Assembly: GCA_002869465.1 (NCBI GenBank)
Contig: PKSW01000349.1
Coordinates: forward strand, 1 to 13,371
Direction of reading: 5' to 3'
Length of the DNA stretch: 13,371 nucleotides
DNA from: Marinilabiliales bacterium
GTDB lineage: Bacteria > Bacteroidota > Bacteroidia > Bacteroidales > F082
In this document: positions 7,228 to 13,371 of the stretch, piece after piece
Numbering within the stretch: position 1 is the stretch's first letter
How the letters are laid out: each line of letters begins with the position of its first letter
Notes under the pieces: generated by a model
What the model was told of the DNA's origin: nothing
Database searches by the model: none
Seen by the model: only the letters and a program-made list of their open reading frames with translations
Made by a program: the position numbers and the translations under genes

Positions 7228-7977
7228 ATGAAACTACACACAGTTGATCTTGTTAAAAAATACCGGCAGCGTACCGTTGCAAAATCCGTTACTGTTGAGG
7301 TTAACCAAGGGGAGATCATAGGTTTATTAGGGCCAAATGGTGCTGGCAAAACAACTACATTTTATATGATTGTTGGATTGATAAAACCTTTTTCCGGCAA
7401 GGTTTTTCTTGACGATAAGGAAATTACGGATATGCCCATGTACAAGCGTGCCCAGCTCGGTATCGGATACTTAGCCCAGGAAGCATCGGTTTTCAGACAT
7501 CTCAGCGTTGAAGATAACCTGCTGGCCGTTATGCAGTTTACAAAATATAGCAAGGCAGAACAGAATGAAAAATTGGAATCCTTATTGGATGAATTTGGTC
7601 TGCAACACATCAGGAAAAGCAAAGGTATTCAGCTTTCAGGTGGTGAACGAAGAAGAACTGAAATTGCCAGGGCATTGGCCGTAAATCCTCATTTTATTCT
7701 GCTCGACGAACCCTTTGCCGGTGTTGATCCCATTGCCGTTGAAGATATTCAATCCATTGTTTCAAAGCTCAAAACAAAAAATATCGGTATTCTCATTACA
7801 GATCATAATGTACATGAAACCTTGAGCATAGTTGACCGGGCCTATTTAATGTTTGAAGGATCAATTCTAAAAGCTGGTTCTGCTGAAGAACTGGCGGAAG
7901 ATAAACATGTCAGAAAAGTTTACCTGGGTCAGAATTTCGAATTGAGAAAAAAAGATTTTACAAGCGTTAAAGAATAA
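7228..7977 (+). CDS. lptB: LPS export ABC transporter ATP-binding protein LptB
   Basis: This 249-residue cytoplasmic ABC ATPase should drive extraction of LPS from the inner membrane as a dimer beneath LptF/LptG. Walker A is GPNGAGKTT (35-43), the Q-loop Gln84 lies in YLAQEASVFR, the signature LSGGERRR begins at 136, Walker B FILLDEPFAGVDP at 156-168, and the switch histidine is His193 in TDHNVHE. The start MKLHTVDLVKKYRQRTVAKSV and the tail with VRKVYLGQNF (about 228-237) are distinctive of LptB rather than of a generic importer ATPase. A short basic extension ends the protein. No LptF, LptG, LptA or LptC gene lies in the window; these are normally elsewhere in Bacteroidota. The gene converges with pssA across 31 bases in which I see no clear hairpin terminator. 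Confidence 0.95.
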   Translation: MKLHTVDLVKKYRQRTVAKSVTVEVNQGEIIGLLGPNGAGKTTTFYMIVGLIKPFSGKVFLDDKEITDMPMYKRAQLGIGYLAQEASVFRHLSVEDNLLAVMQFTKYSKAEQNEKLESLLDEFGLQHIRKSKGIQLSGGERRRTEIARALAVNPHFILLDEPFAGVDPIAVEDIQSIVSKLKTKNIGILITDHNVHETLSIVDRAYLMFEGSILKAGSAEELAEDKHVRKVYLGQNFELRKKDFTSVKE

Positions 7978-8008
7978 AACAGTTCTTATATAAAATTTTC
8001 TTTCTTGA

Positions 8009-8743
8009 TCAGTCTTTATTTTCAAAATTAAATAATATAAATACGATTGATATGAGCAGATACAGCAATATGATCAAGGGTATGGCTGCCAGTTTTAGCA
8101 AGAAAATAAGAAACACCGACAGAATGATAAAAATATACCGGGTTTGATTTTCTGCCCAGCTAACTGAAGTAAACTTCAAAGCAAACATCGGGATTTTTGA
8201 CACCATTAAAAATGAACTTATGATAGCAACGCCAGCCAGAAAATAGGGATTGGTCACAATGTCGTAATAGAGGCCTTTGTTATCAGCAAGGCACACCATG
8301 ATTATTATTGGAAAAGAAGCCAGTAAAATGGCAACGGCCGGTGTTGGCATCCCAATAAAAGAGGTTTGCTGCTCTTCATCAATATTAAATTTTGCCAATC
8401 TCAAAGCAGCAAATAATGGAATGATAAAAGCCGTAAAAGGTAAATATTCCCATGTAGATATTCCTGTAAGCTCGATGCTAAATTCAATGGTGTGAAACAG
8501 GATGAAAGCTGGCGCTACCCCAAATGAAACCATATCGGCTAATGAATCCAATTGAATGCCAATTTCTGATTTCGCATTCAGTAGCCTGGCTGCAAATCCG
8601 TCGAAGAAATCAAAAACCGCTGCCACAAAAATCATCATGCCTGCGAACTGTAACTCATCAATCATCCCATAATAAATAGACAACAATCCGGCAAATAAAT
8701 TCAGCAGCGTAATAAAATTGGGAATATGATCCTTGATTCTCAT
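8009..8743 (-). CDS. pssA: CDP-diacylglycerol-serine O-phosphatidyltransferase
   Basis: This 244-residue integral membrane enzyme should join CDP-diacylglycerol and L-serine to give phosphatidylserine, the precursor of phosphatidylethanolamine. The CDP-alcohol phosphatidyltransferase motif is complete: Asp45, Asp48-Gly49, Ala52-Arg53, Gly62, Asp66 and Asp70, in DFFDGFAARL and GIQLDSLAD. The N-terminus MRIKDHIPNFITLLNLFAGL is characteristic of PssA rather than PgsA (phosphatidylglycerophosphate synthase). About seven or eight hydrophobic segments follow the motif and fill the rest of the chain, with a highly hydrophobic C-terminal pair. Length is normal for Bacteroidota PssA. It is monocistronic in this window: it converges on lptB and diverges from the SQR-like gene. 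No psd (decarboxylase) gene is adjacent. Confidence 0.93.
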   Translation of the reverse strand: MRIKDHIPNFITLLNLFAGLLSIYYGMIDELQFAGMMIFVAAVFDFFDGFAARLLNAKSEIGIQLDSLADMVSFGVAPAFILFHTIEFSIELTGISTWEYLPFTAFIIPLFAALRLAKFNIDEEQQTSFIGMPTPAVAILLASFPIIIMVCLADNKGLYYDIVTNPYFLAGVAIISSFLMVSKIPMFALKFTSVSWAENQTRYIFIILSVFLIFLLKLAAIPLIILLYLLISIVFILFNFENKD

Positions 8744-8757
8744 AAATGCATTTTATT

Positions 8758-8765
8758 CAAAATTA
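8758..8765 (-). promoter_or_regulatory. Possible pssA -7 box
   Basis: On the minus strand this reads TAATTTTG (consensus TAnnTTTG), 15 bases upstream of the pssA ATG. The -33 region is weak. The predicted leader would be only about ten bases. Confidence 0.35.
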
Positions 8766-8792
8766 GTGATTTCCTTATTTCTGAAAAATAAA

Positions 8793-8823
8793 TCTGATAA
8801 ATATATTCATTTTATTAAATTTG
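8793..8823 (+). promoter_or_regulatory. Probable promoter of the SQR-like gene
   Basis: TCTG at 8793-8796 (three of four bases of the -33 TTTG), 19 bases of spacer, then TAAATTTG at 8816-8823 matching TAnnTTTG. The start codon is at 8848, giving a leader of roughly 18-20 bases. Most of the palindrome at 8824-8835 falls between the -7 box and the start codon. Confidence 0.5.
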
Positions 8824-8835
8824 TGATATATATCA
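8824..8835 (+). promoter_or_regulatory. TGATATATATCA palindrome, possible Fnr/Crp-family operator
   Basis: A perfect 12-base inverted repeat immediately follows the -7 box. Its TGAT-N4-ATCA layout resembles the Fnr-type consensus TTGAT-N4-ATCAA, with the outermost base of each half not matching. At this position a bound protein would be expected to repress. The AT-rich setting means chance is possible. Confidence 0.3.
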
Positions 8836-8847
8836 TAAGAGAATTAT

Positions 8848-10305
8848 ATGGCTACGATTGTTGTTTTGGGGGCAGGTGTATCAGGACATACCGCTTCTGC
8901 ATTACTGAAAAAGAAACTGGGCAAAAAGCATGAAGTGATCGTTGTAACTCCCAATGCGTATTATCATTGGATACCATCGAATATCTGGATAGGCGTGGGT
9001 CGAATGACCGTTGACCAGGTGCGTTTTAAACTTGACAAACGCTATAAAAAAGCTGGAATTATATACAAACAAGCCAAAGCGGTCAGTATTCATCCGGAAG
9101 GAGATGCGGAGATTGAAAAAGGTTTTGTTAATATAGAATATACAGGACAGGATAAGGTGGGCGAAAAAGAAAAAGTCCCCTATGATTTTTTAATAAACGC
9201 CACGGGACCCAATTTAAATTTTGCCGCTACCAAAGGACTTGGACCGGGTAAAAATACCGTTTCGGTATGTTCTTATGACCATGCAGCTCATGCCTGGGAG
9301 GAATTACAAAAGTGTTTCGCCAAAATGGAAAAAGGGGAAAAACAAAAATTTCTCATCGGTGTGGGACACCCGGGTGCAACATGCCAGGGGGCGGCGTTTG
9401 AATACATTCTAAATGTGGCCTCCGAAATTAAAAAGCGGAAACTATCGCATTTGGCAGAGCTGAAATGGATCACCAACGAATATGAATTGGGCGACTTTGG
9501 TATGGGTGGTGCCTTTATTAAAAGAGGTGGCTATATTACTTCAACGCGCATATTTGCAGAGTCTTTCTTAAAACAAAGAAATATTTCCTGGTTGAAAAGG
9601 GCTGGAGTTACGGAGGTTGAACACGGAAAGGTACATTATGAATTATTGGATGGGACCACCGGTGAAGAAAACTTTGATTTTGCCATGCTGATACCCGCTT
9701 TTAACGGTGTTGGTTTTACATCTTACAATAAAGAAGGCAAAGATATCACGGCTGAGTTATTTGCACCAAACGGCTTCATGAAAGTTGATGCCGACTATAC
9801 TAAAAAGCCTTTCGAAGAATGGTCGGCAAACGACTGGCCATCTGCTTATCAAAACCCAACATACGCCAATATATTTGCCGTCGGAATTGCATTTGCACCG
9901 CCGCATTCCATTTCAAAACCCATGACCAATCCCAATGGAATGGCTATTTTCCCTGCACCACCCAGAACAGGGATGCCATCGGGGGTTACAGGGAAAATAG
10001 TGGCCGAAAATATTATTGAATGGATTAAAAGTGGTAAACCGCTGATGAAACACAAAGCATCCATGGCCAAAATGGGTGCAGCATGCATTATATCGGCAGG
10101 TTACGGAATGATCAACGGAGCTGCAGCTACCATGACGGTGAGCCCGATAGTTCAGGATTGGGAAAAATATCCTGAATATGGCCGTGATCTGAATTATACC
10201 ATGGGTGAAGCTGGTTTGGCTGGACACTGGTTAAAATGGTTTATGCATTATATGTTTTTGCACAAAGCTAAAGGTTACCCGTTTTGGTGGTTATTACCCG
10301 AATAA
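8848..10305 (+). CDS. Sulfide:quinone oxidoreductase-like FAD flavoprotein
   Basis: This is a 485-residue flavoprotein of the pyridine-nucleotide-disulfide oxidoreductase superfamily. GAGVSGHTA (8-16) is the FAD ADP-binding loop and INATGPNLNF (116-125) the second conserved FAD segment. Against bacterial SQR sequences I remember, SVCSYDHA (Cys141) corresponds to the first SQR cysteine region and GATCQGAAFEY (Cys179) to the central catalytic cysteine. The third, in the GICVAIPP segment of SQR, aligns with GIAFAPP here and is replaced by Ala348. The PPRTGMPSG segment (371-379) and an aromatic C-terminus ending PFWWLLPE fit a quinone-site/membrane-associating tail. There is no signal peptide. 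It could be a divergent SQR or a related quinone-reducing flavoenzyme of unknown substrate; I am confident of the superfamily, not of sulfide oxidation. It heads a probable two-gene unit with the 54-residue ORF. Confidence 0.8.
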   Translation: MATIVVLGAGVSGHTASALLKKKLGKKHEVIVVTPNAYYHWIPSNIWIGVGRMTVDQVRFKLDKRYKKAGIIYKQAKAVSIHPEGDAEIEKGFVNIEYTGQDKVGEKEKVPYDFLINATGPNLNFAATKGLGPGKNTVSVCSYDHAAHAWEELQKCFAKMEKGEKQKFLIGVGHPGATCQGAAFEYILNVASEIKKRKLSHLAELKWITNEYELGDFGMGGAFIKRGGYITSTRIFAESFLKQRNISWLKRAGVTEVEHGKVHYELLDGTTGEENFDFAMLIPAFNGVGFTSYNKEGKDITAELFAPNGFMKVDADYTKKPFEEWSANDWPSAYQNPTYANIFAVGIAFAPPHSISKPMTNPNGMAIFPAPPRTGMPSGVTGKIVAENIIEWIKSGKPLMKHKASMAKMGAACIISAGYGMINGAAATMTVSPIVQDWEKYPEYGRDLNYTMGEAGLAGHWLKWFMHYMFLHKAKGYPFWWLLPE

Positions 10306-10320
10306 AGAAAATTAAAATCA

Positions 10321-10485
10321 ATGGACAATATATCAAAAAAAAATGTGCCGTATTCTGAGGAATCCTATCCTCCCATGCCAACAAAATCAACACTTTTCTG
10401 GAGGAGGTGCATGATCTGGCAGGCATGGCGCTGGCTGGTGCTGAATATTAAAATATTAAGGATCGTAGCCGGAGGCCATTCTTAA
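10321..10485 (+). CDS. Small Trp/Arg-rich protein, 54 residues, unknown
   Basis: An ATG-started frame encodes 54 residues, beginning 16 bases after the SQR-like stop behind an A-rich tract. The N-terminal half is polar and proline-containing (YSEESYPPMPTKS). The C-terminal half is a basic, tryptophan-rich amphipathic or membrane-embedded segment (FWRRCMIWQAWRWLVLNIK) ending VAGGHS. I recognise no family. It has no signal peptide, one cysteine and four tryptophans. The close spacing and the absence of a promoter box between them suggest co-transcription with the flavoprotein, and the composition would suit a membrane-associated partner or a quinone-site accessory subunit; that is inference. 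The sequence has structure beyond random low-complexity DNA, but without homologues the coding call stays moderate. Confidence 0.6.
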   Translation: MDNISKKNVPYSEESYPPMPTKSTLFWRRCMIWQAWRWLVLNIKILRIVAGGHS

Positions 10486-10550
10486 GTAGAGATCATATTC
10501 TTTACATAAATCCAATACAACATTTGGGGTCGCAAAGAGGATAAGTATTG

Positions 10551-10558
10551 TATTTTTG
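10551..10558 (+). promoter_or_regulatory. Probable queA -7 box
   Basis: TATTTTTG matches TAnnTTTG. A TTTG at 10523-10526 lies 24 bases upstream, slightly too far for an ideal -33. Transcription would begin about six to nine bases before the ATG at 10571. This also argues against TTG at 10556 as the start, since it lies inside the box. Confidence 0.4.
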
Positions 10559-10570
10559 CGATTTGCTAAC

Positions 10571-11791
10571 ATGAATTCATTGCGCCCGGGACATTTAAAA
10601 ATTAATGATTTTGATTATCCATTAACGGATGATCGCATAGCGAAATTCCCGCTTAAAAACAGGGACGATTCAAAATTGTTATTCCTGCATGGGGATCAGC
10701 CCGAAGAAAGAAAATTTAAAGAGATTGCTGATTTACTTCCTTCCAATAGTCTGCTGGTTTTCAATGAAACAAAAGTGATACAGGCCCGTTTGATTTTTCA
10801 GAAAAAAACCGGTGCCAACATCGAAATATTTTGCCTTGAACCTGTCGCTCCTACCAACGATTTTCAACTGGCATTCCAGCTGACTTCTTCTGTTGTCTGG
10901 AAATGTTTTGTTGGAAATGCAAAACGCTGGAAAGACGAGGTGTTGGAAATGTCTATTGATTACAATGGCGAAGAAATCATTTTTAAAGCAGAAAAAAAAG
11001 AGCATGTTGGAGAAGCATTCCTGATTGAATTTTCGTGGGACCCAAAGAGTTGGATTTTTTCTCAAATGATTGAATTATCGGGTTTAGTACCCATACCTCC
11101 TTATTTGAACAGGCAGGCAGTTGACTCAGATAAAGAACGTTATCAAACAATCTATGCCAGGAATAATGGCTCTGTTGCAGCTCCGACTGCCGGACTGCAT
11201 TTTACAGACAGGATTTTAAAAGCGATTAAAGACAAGGGAATTGAAACAGAAAAGGTGACTTTGCATGTTGGGGCGGGAACTTTCAAACCTGTATCCTCCG
11301 AAACCATTTCCAATCATGAAATGCACACGGAGCAGATCGTCATTTCTTTGGAAGCATTGAAACATCTGTATCTCAAACTGGATGAAAGCATAATTGCAGT
11401 GGGAACAACAAGCCTCAGAACACTTGAAAGTCTTTATTGGATGGCACTCAAATTGAAATCAGGTGACGATCATTTTGATGTTCAGCAATGGGATCCATAT
11501 CAGGAAAGTGAATATAAATTGAACGCCAGGGAAGCCTTCCGGATATTGATCGAATATTTAGAAAAAAGGAACTTGAAATATCTGAAAGGGCAAACCCAGT
11601 TAATGATAGCTCCCGGATATCAGTTTAAGATCATAAAAGGGCTAATCACTAATTTTCATCAGCCAAAAAGCACGCTGTTATTATTGGTTGCTGCCTTAAT
11701 TGGTGACAATTGGAAAACGGCTTATGAATTTGCATTACAAAGTGATTTTCGTTTTTTGAGTTATGGAGATAGTTGTCTATTTTTGTCTTGA
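10571..11791 (+). CDS. queA: S-adenosylmethionine:tRNA ribosyltransferase-isomerase (QueA family)
   Basis: This cytoplasmic enzyme transfers and isomerises the ribosyl part of S-adenosylmethionine onto 7-aminomethyl-7-deazaguanine in tRNA, giving epoxyqueuosine at the wobble position. From the ATG at 10571 the product has 406 residues. Family blocks in order are LVFNETKVIQARL (62-74), PPYLNR (176-181), YQTIYA (191-196), GSVAAPTAGLHFT (200-212), HVGAGTFKPV (232-241), GTTSLRTLES (278-287), NFHQPKSTLLLLV (361-373) and FRFLSYGDSCLF at the end. It is about 50 residues longer than E. coli QueA (about 350), with extra length near the N-terminus and around 292-320. Asn-Glu-Thr replaces the usual Asn-Asp-Thr in the first block. 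A longer frame from TTG at 10556 would overlap the -7 box, so I reject it. Some Bacteroidota carry a second, longer QueA paralogue, and this could be that form. Confidence 0.9.
   Translation: MNSLRPGHLKINDFDYPLTDDRIAKFPLKNRDDSKLLFLHGDQPEERKFKEIADLLPSNSLLVFNETKVIQARLIFQKKTGANIEIFCLEPVAPTNDFQLAFQLTSSVVWKCFVGNAKRWKDEVLEMSIDYNGEEIIFKAEKKEHVGEAFLIEFSWDPKSWIFSQMIELSGLVPIPPYLNRQAVDSDKERYQTIYARNNGSVAAPTAGLHFTDRILKAIKDKGIETEKVTLHVGAGTFKPVSSETISNHEMHTEQIVISLEALKHLYLKLDESIIAVGTTSLRTLESLYWMALKLKSGDDHFDVQQWDPYQESEYKLNAREAFRILIEYLEKRNLKYLKGQTQLMIAPGYQFKIIKGLITNFHQPKSTLLLLVAALIGDNWKTAYEFALQSDFRFLSYGDSCLFLS
11755..11785 (+). promoter_or_regulatory. Consensus -33/-7 promoter for the M48 protease gene
   Basis: TTTG at 11755-11758, exactly 19 bases of spacer, then TATTTTTG at 11778-11785, a full match to the Bacteroidota TTTG / TAnnTTTG arrangement. 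It lies inside the last codons of queA and would give a leader of roughly 20 bases before the ATG at 11815. Confidence 0.6.
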
Positions 11792-11814
11792 TCAGTTAAC
11801 CAAATAAAAACGCC

Positions 11815-12699
11815 ATGAAAAGCCCAAGATTTATTACCTTCTTTTTGATCAGCTTGATTATTTTCTCATGCAGTACTGTTCCATTAACAAACCGTAAACA
11901 GCTGGCTATGATTCCGCAAAGCGAATTGTTAGCTATGAGTTTTGCCCAATACGATGCTTTCCTTGACTCCACCCATTTAAGTTCTAACCAGGAACAGGTT
12001 GAAATGGTCAAACGTGTTGGAAGGAATATTGAAGGAGCTGTTGTTCAGTATTTATTTGATAATAATTATGCTCAGTTGTTAGAAGGATTTAATTGGGAAT
12101 TTAACCTTGTTGAAGATAACCAGGCCAATGCCTGGTGCATGCCTGGGGGGAAAGTGGTTGTTTATACAGGTATTTTACCCATCACACAGGATGAAAATGG
12201 ACTGGCAGTAGTTATGGGTCATGAAATTGCACATGCCATAGCAGATCATGGTAACGAGCGGATGAGCCAGGGGATGTTACAACAGTATGGTGGCGTGGCG
12301 CTATCAGTGGCATTGCAAAACCAGCCAGCCGAAACACAATCTTTATGGATGATGGCTTATGGTGTAGGTTCCTATTATGGAGCCTTGCTACCATACAGCA
12401 GGTTACATGAGAGTGAAGCCGATCATTTAGGATTAATATTTATGTCGATAGCCGGGTATAACCCAGAGGCCTCCATTTCATTCTGGCAACGAATGGCAGC
12501 TGCAAGCGGCGGTCAGTCACCTCCTGAATTTATGAGTACCCACCCATCCAATGATACACGCATCAGTAATTTGCAGAAATGGATGCCGGAGGCATTAAAA
12601 TATTACAATAAAAATGATGGTGGTAGTTCTGGAAATAAAAGTGGGGGAAGCGGAACAGGCAGTTCCGGTGATCCAAAGAAGGTGAAGATAGGCGGCTGA
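11815..12699 (+). CDS. M48 family metalloprotease lipoprotein (BepA/LoiP-like)
   Basis: This is a 294-residue zinc protease, probably anchored in the outer membrane facing the periplasm and involved in quality control of envelope proteins. Residues 1-19 are a signal with lipobox IIFSC (Cys19). The catalytic HEIAH is at 136-140 (His136, Glu137, His140), and the third zinc ligand Glu201 lies in LHESEADHLGL. STHPSNDTR (241-249) carries His243, in the position corresponding to the regulatory switch histidine described for E. coli BepA. NAWCMPGGKVVVYTGIL (105-121) is a conserved substrate-side strand of the family. The BepA TPR repeats are absent, so in size it is nearer LoiP (YggG). The C-terminus from about 267 is a Gly/Ser-rich low-complexity tail ending in Lys-rich residues. 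It has its own promoter within queA and is followed after 36 bases by mobA. Confidence 0.92.
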   Translation: MKSPRFITFFLISLIIFSCSTVPLTNRKQLAMIPQSELLAMSFAQYDAFLDSTHLSSNQEQVEMVKRVGRNIEGAVVQYLFDNNYAQLLEGFNWEFNLVEDNQANAWCMPGGKVVVYTGILPITQDENGLAVVMGHEIAHAIADHGNERMSQGMLQQYGGVALSVALQNQPAETQSLWMMAYGVGSYYGALLPYSRLHESEADHLGLIFMSIAGYNPEASISFWQRMAAASGGQSPPEFMSTHPSNDTRISNLQKWMPEALKYYNKNDGGSSGNKSGGSGTGSSGDPKKVKIGG

Positions 12700-12735
12700 T
12701 TTTAATCTAAAAGCCATGAGTTAATTCTATTATTT

Positions 12736-13314
12736 ATGAATGAAAGTCAACTGACAGGTATCATTCTTTCGGGAGGAAAAAGCAGCAGAATGGGTAAGGA
12801 AAAGGGTCTGGTTGATTTTCAGGGCAAACCTTTAATTTCTTATGCAATTCAATTACTTGAACCTATTGTTGATTCAATTGTCATCGGTGCAAATAATGAA
12901 CTTAATGCATACAGAGAATTCGGCTATCCAATTGTTGAAGATGAAATAAAAGGAATAGGACCTATAGGTGGCATCTTTTCAACATTGAAATATACAAAAA
13001 CACAACGAAATGTGATTGTTTCTTGCGATATGCCATTCTTAGAAGCGGAATTGCTAAAATTCATATATGAAAAAATGCAAGATTTTGATGTTCTTGTTGC
13101 TTCACATGGGGACAACAAGGTAGAACCATTATGTGGCATTTACTCGAAGAATATACTGCCTGAAATTGAACATTCAATTCAAAAAGGAAACTATAAGTTG
13201 ATGGATTTCTTTAAGAACATCCGGTTTGCCACTGTAAAAATCGACGCTTCATTACCATTTTACGATGAGAAGCTATTTTATAACATAAATAGCCCAGCAG
13301 ACATTAAGATTTAA
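12736..13314 (+). CDS. mobA: Molybdenum cofactor guanylyltransferase-type nucleotidyltransferase
   Basis: This is a 192-residue cytoplasmic nucleotidyltransferase with a Rossmann-like fold. It should attach a nucleotide (GMP in the MobA case) to molybdopterin, finishing the cofactor of bis-MGD enzymes. The NTP-binding signature is LSGGKSSRMGKEKGL (11-25) and the metal-binding Asp lies in VSCDMPFL (95-102). GIGPIGGIFSTL (73-84) and EPLCGIYSK (129-137) are typical of the MobA/MobA-like group. Length is normal (E. coli MobA about 194). It begins 36 bases after the M48 gene with no TAnnTTTG box between, so the two are probably co-transcribed, although no functional link is evident. No other cofactor genes or molybdoenzymes are in the window. 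Related CTP-using MocA/MobA-like transferases cannot be fully excluded. Confidence 0.88.
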   Translation: MNESQLTGIILSGGKSSRMGKEKGLVDFQGKPLISYAIQLLEPIVDSIVIGANNELNAYREFGYPIVEDEIKGIGPIGGIFSTLKYTKTQRNVIVSCDMPFLEAELLKFIYEKMQDFDVLVASHGDNKVEPLCGIYSKNILPEIEHSIQKGNYKLMDFFKNIRFATVKIDASLPFYDEKLFYNINSPADIKI

Positions 13315-13371
13315 ATCTATTTTATTGAAAGCAGTAAAGAATATAAAATTGGGTCAATTGTGGATGAAAGC
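13315..13371 (+). other. Right-edge sequence, no definable feature
   Basis: These 57 bases after mobA hold no recognisable hairpin or promoter box. A frame from TTG at 13325 stays open to the edge (about 15 codons), which could be the start of a further gene, but it is far too short to judge. Confidence 0.3.

Noticed and set aside
7978..8008. Possible bidirectional terminator between lptB and pssA
   Set aside because: Only AAAATTTT can pair; no GC-containing stem followed by a T run is visible on either strand.
8733..8933. 66-codon frame spanning the pssA/SQR intergenic region
   Set aside because: It overlaps both start regions and the promoter boxes, and shows no signal or domain.
9913..10227. 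104-codon open frame antisense to the SQR-like gene, rich in His, Cys and Phe
   Set aside because: The composition is that of an antisense shadow; the sense frame has conserved flavoprotein motifs throughout.
10475..10486. GCC-GGA-GGC at the end of the small ORF as a terminator stem
   Set aside because: A three-base stem without a following T tract is too weak and falls inside the codons.
1..13371. CRISPR arrays, tRNA genes, insertion sequences, prophage or defence genes
   Set aside because: I looked for regularly spaced repeats, cloverleaf-like segments, transposase or integrase motifs and nuclease motifs, and saw none; nearly all the sequence is explained by intact housekeeping-type genes.

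Overview
The window looks like a core chromosomal segment of a Bacteroidota bacterium (my guess is an environmental Bacteroidales-like lineage), at a visually low-to-moderate GC content. The signs are TAnnTTTG-type -7 promoter boxes in front of several genes, weak or A-rich ribosome binding sites, short lipoprotein signals ending in S-C, and families typical of the phylum (DUF4296 lipoprotein, carboxypeptidase-regulatory/DUF5686 outer-membrane protein, RecQ with a C-terminal helix-turn-helix extension). I see no tRNA, rRNA, CRISPR array, insertion sequence or phage gene. The window is almost fully coding, and no gap exceeds about 155 bases.

Left part (1-3178): a small lipoprotein gene, possibly cut at its 5' end, runs rightward. 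Facing it is a leftward recQ-DUF4296 pair in which the recQ stop codon directly abuts the DUF4296 start codon.

Envelope cluster (3334-7977): divergent from recQ is a tight rightward cluster. It holds an arabinose-5-phosphate isomerase (kdsD, first step toward Kdo), an AhpD-like carboxymuconolactone decarboxylase family protein, a DUF5686 outer-membrane beta-barrel whose start overlaps the previous gene behind a strong Shine-Dalgarno, and lptB, the ATPase of the LPS exporter. Three of the four are plausibly envelope genes. pssA (phosphatidylserine synthase) converges on lptB from the other side.

Redox unit (8744-10485): divergent from pssA is a sulfide:quinone-oxidoreductase-like flavoprotein that lacks one of the three canonical cysteines. 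Fifteen bases after it comes an unannotated-looking 54-residue Trp/Arg-rich ORF. A TGAT-N4-ATCA palindrome resembling an Fnr/Crp-family site lies in the short leader. This is the least ordinary part of the window.

Right part (10551-13371): a queA-family tRNA-modification gene, a BepA/LoiP-like M48 metalloprotease lipoprotein with a consensus -33/-7 promoter inside the 3' end of queA, and a mobA-type molybdenum cofactor nucleotidyltransferase. No complete novel defence, mobile or biosynthetic system is evident. The most promising leads are the SQR-like/small-protein pair and the thiol protein inside the LPS cluster.
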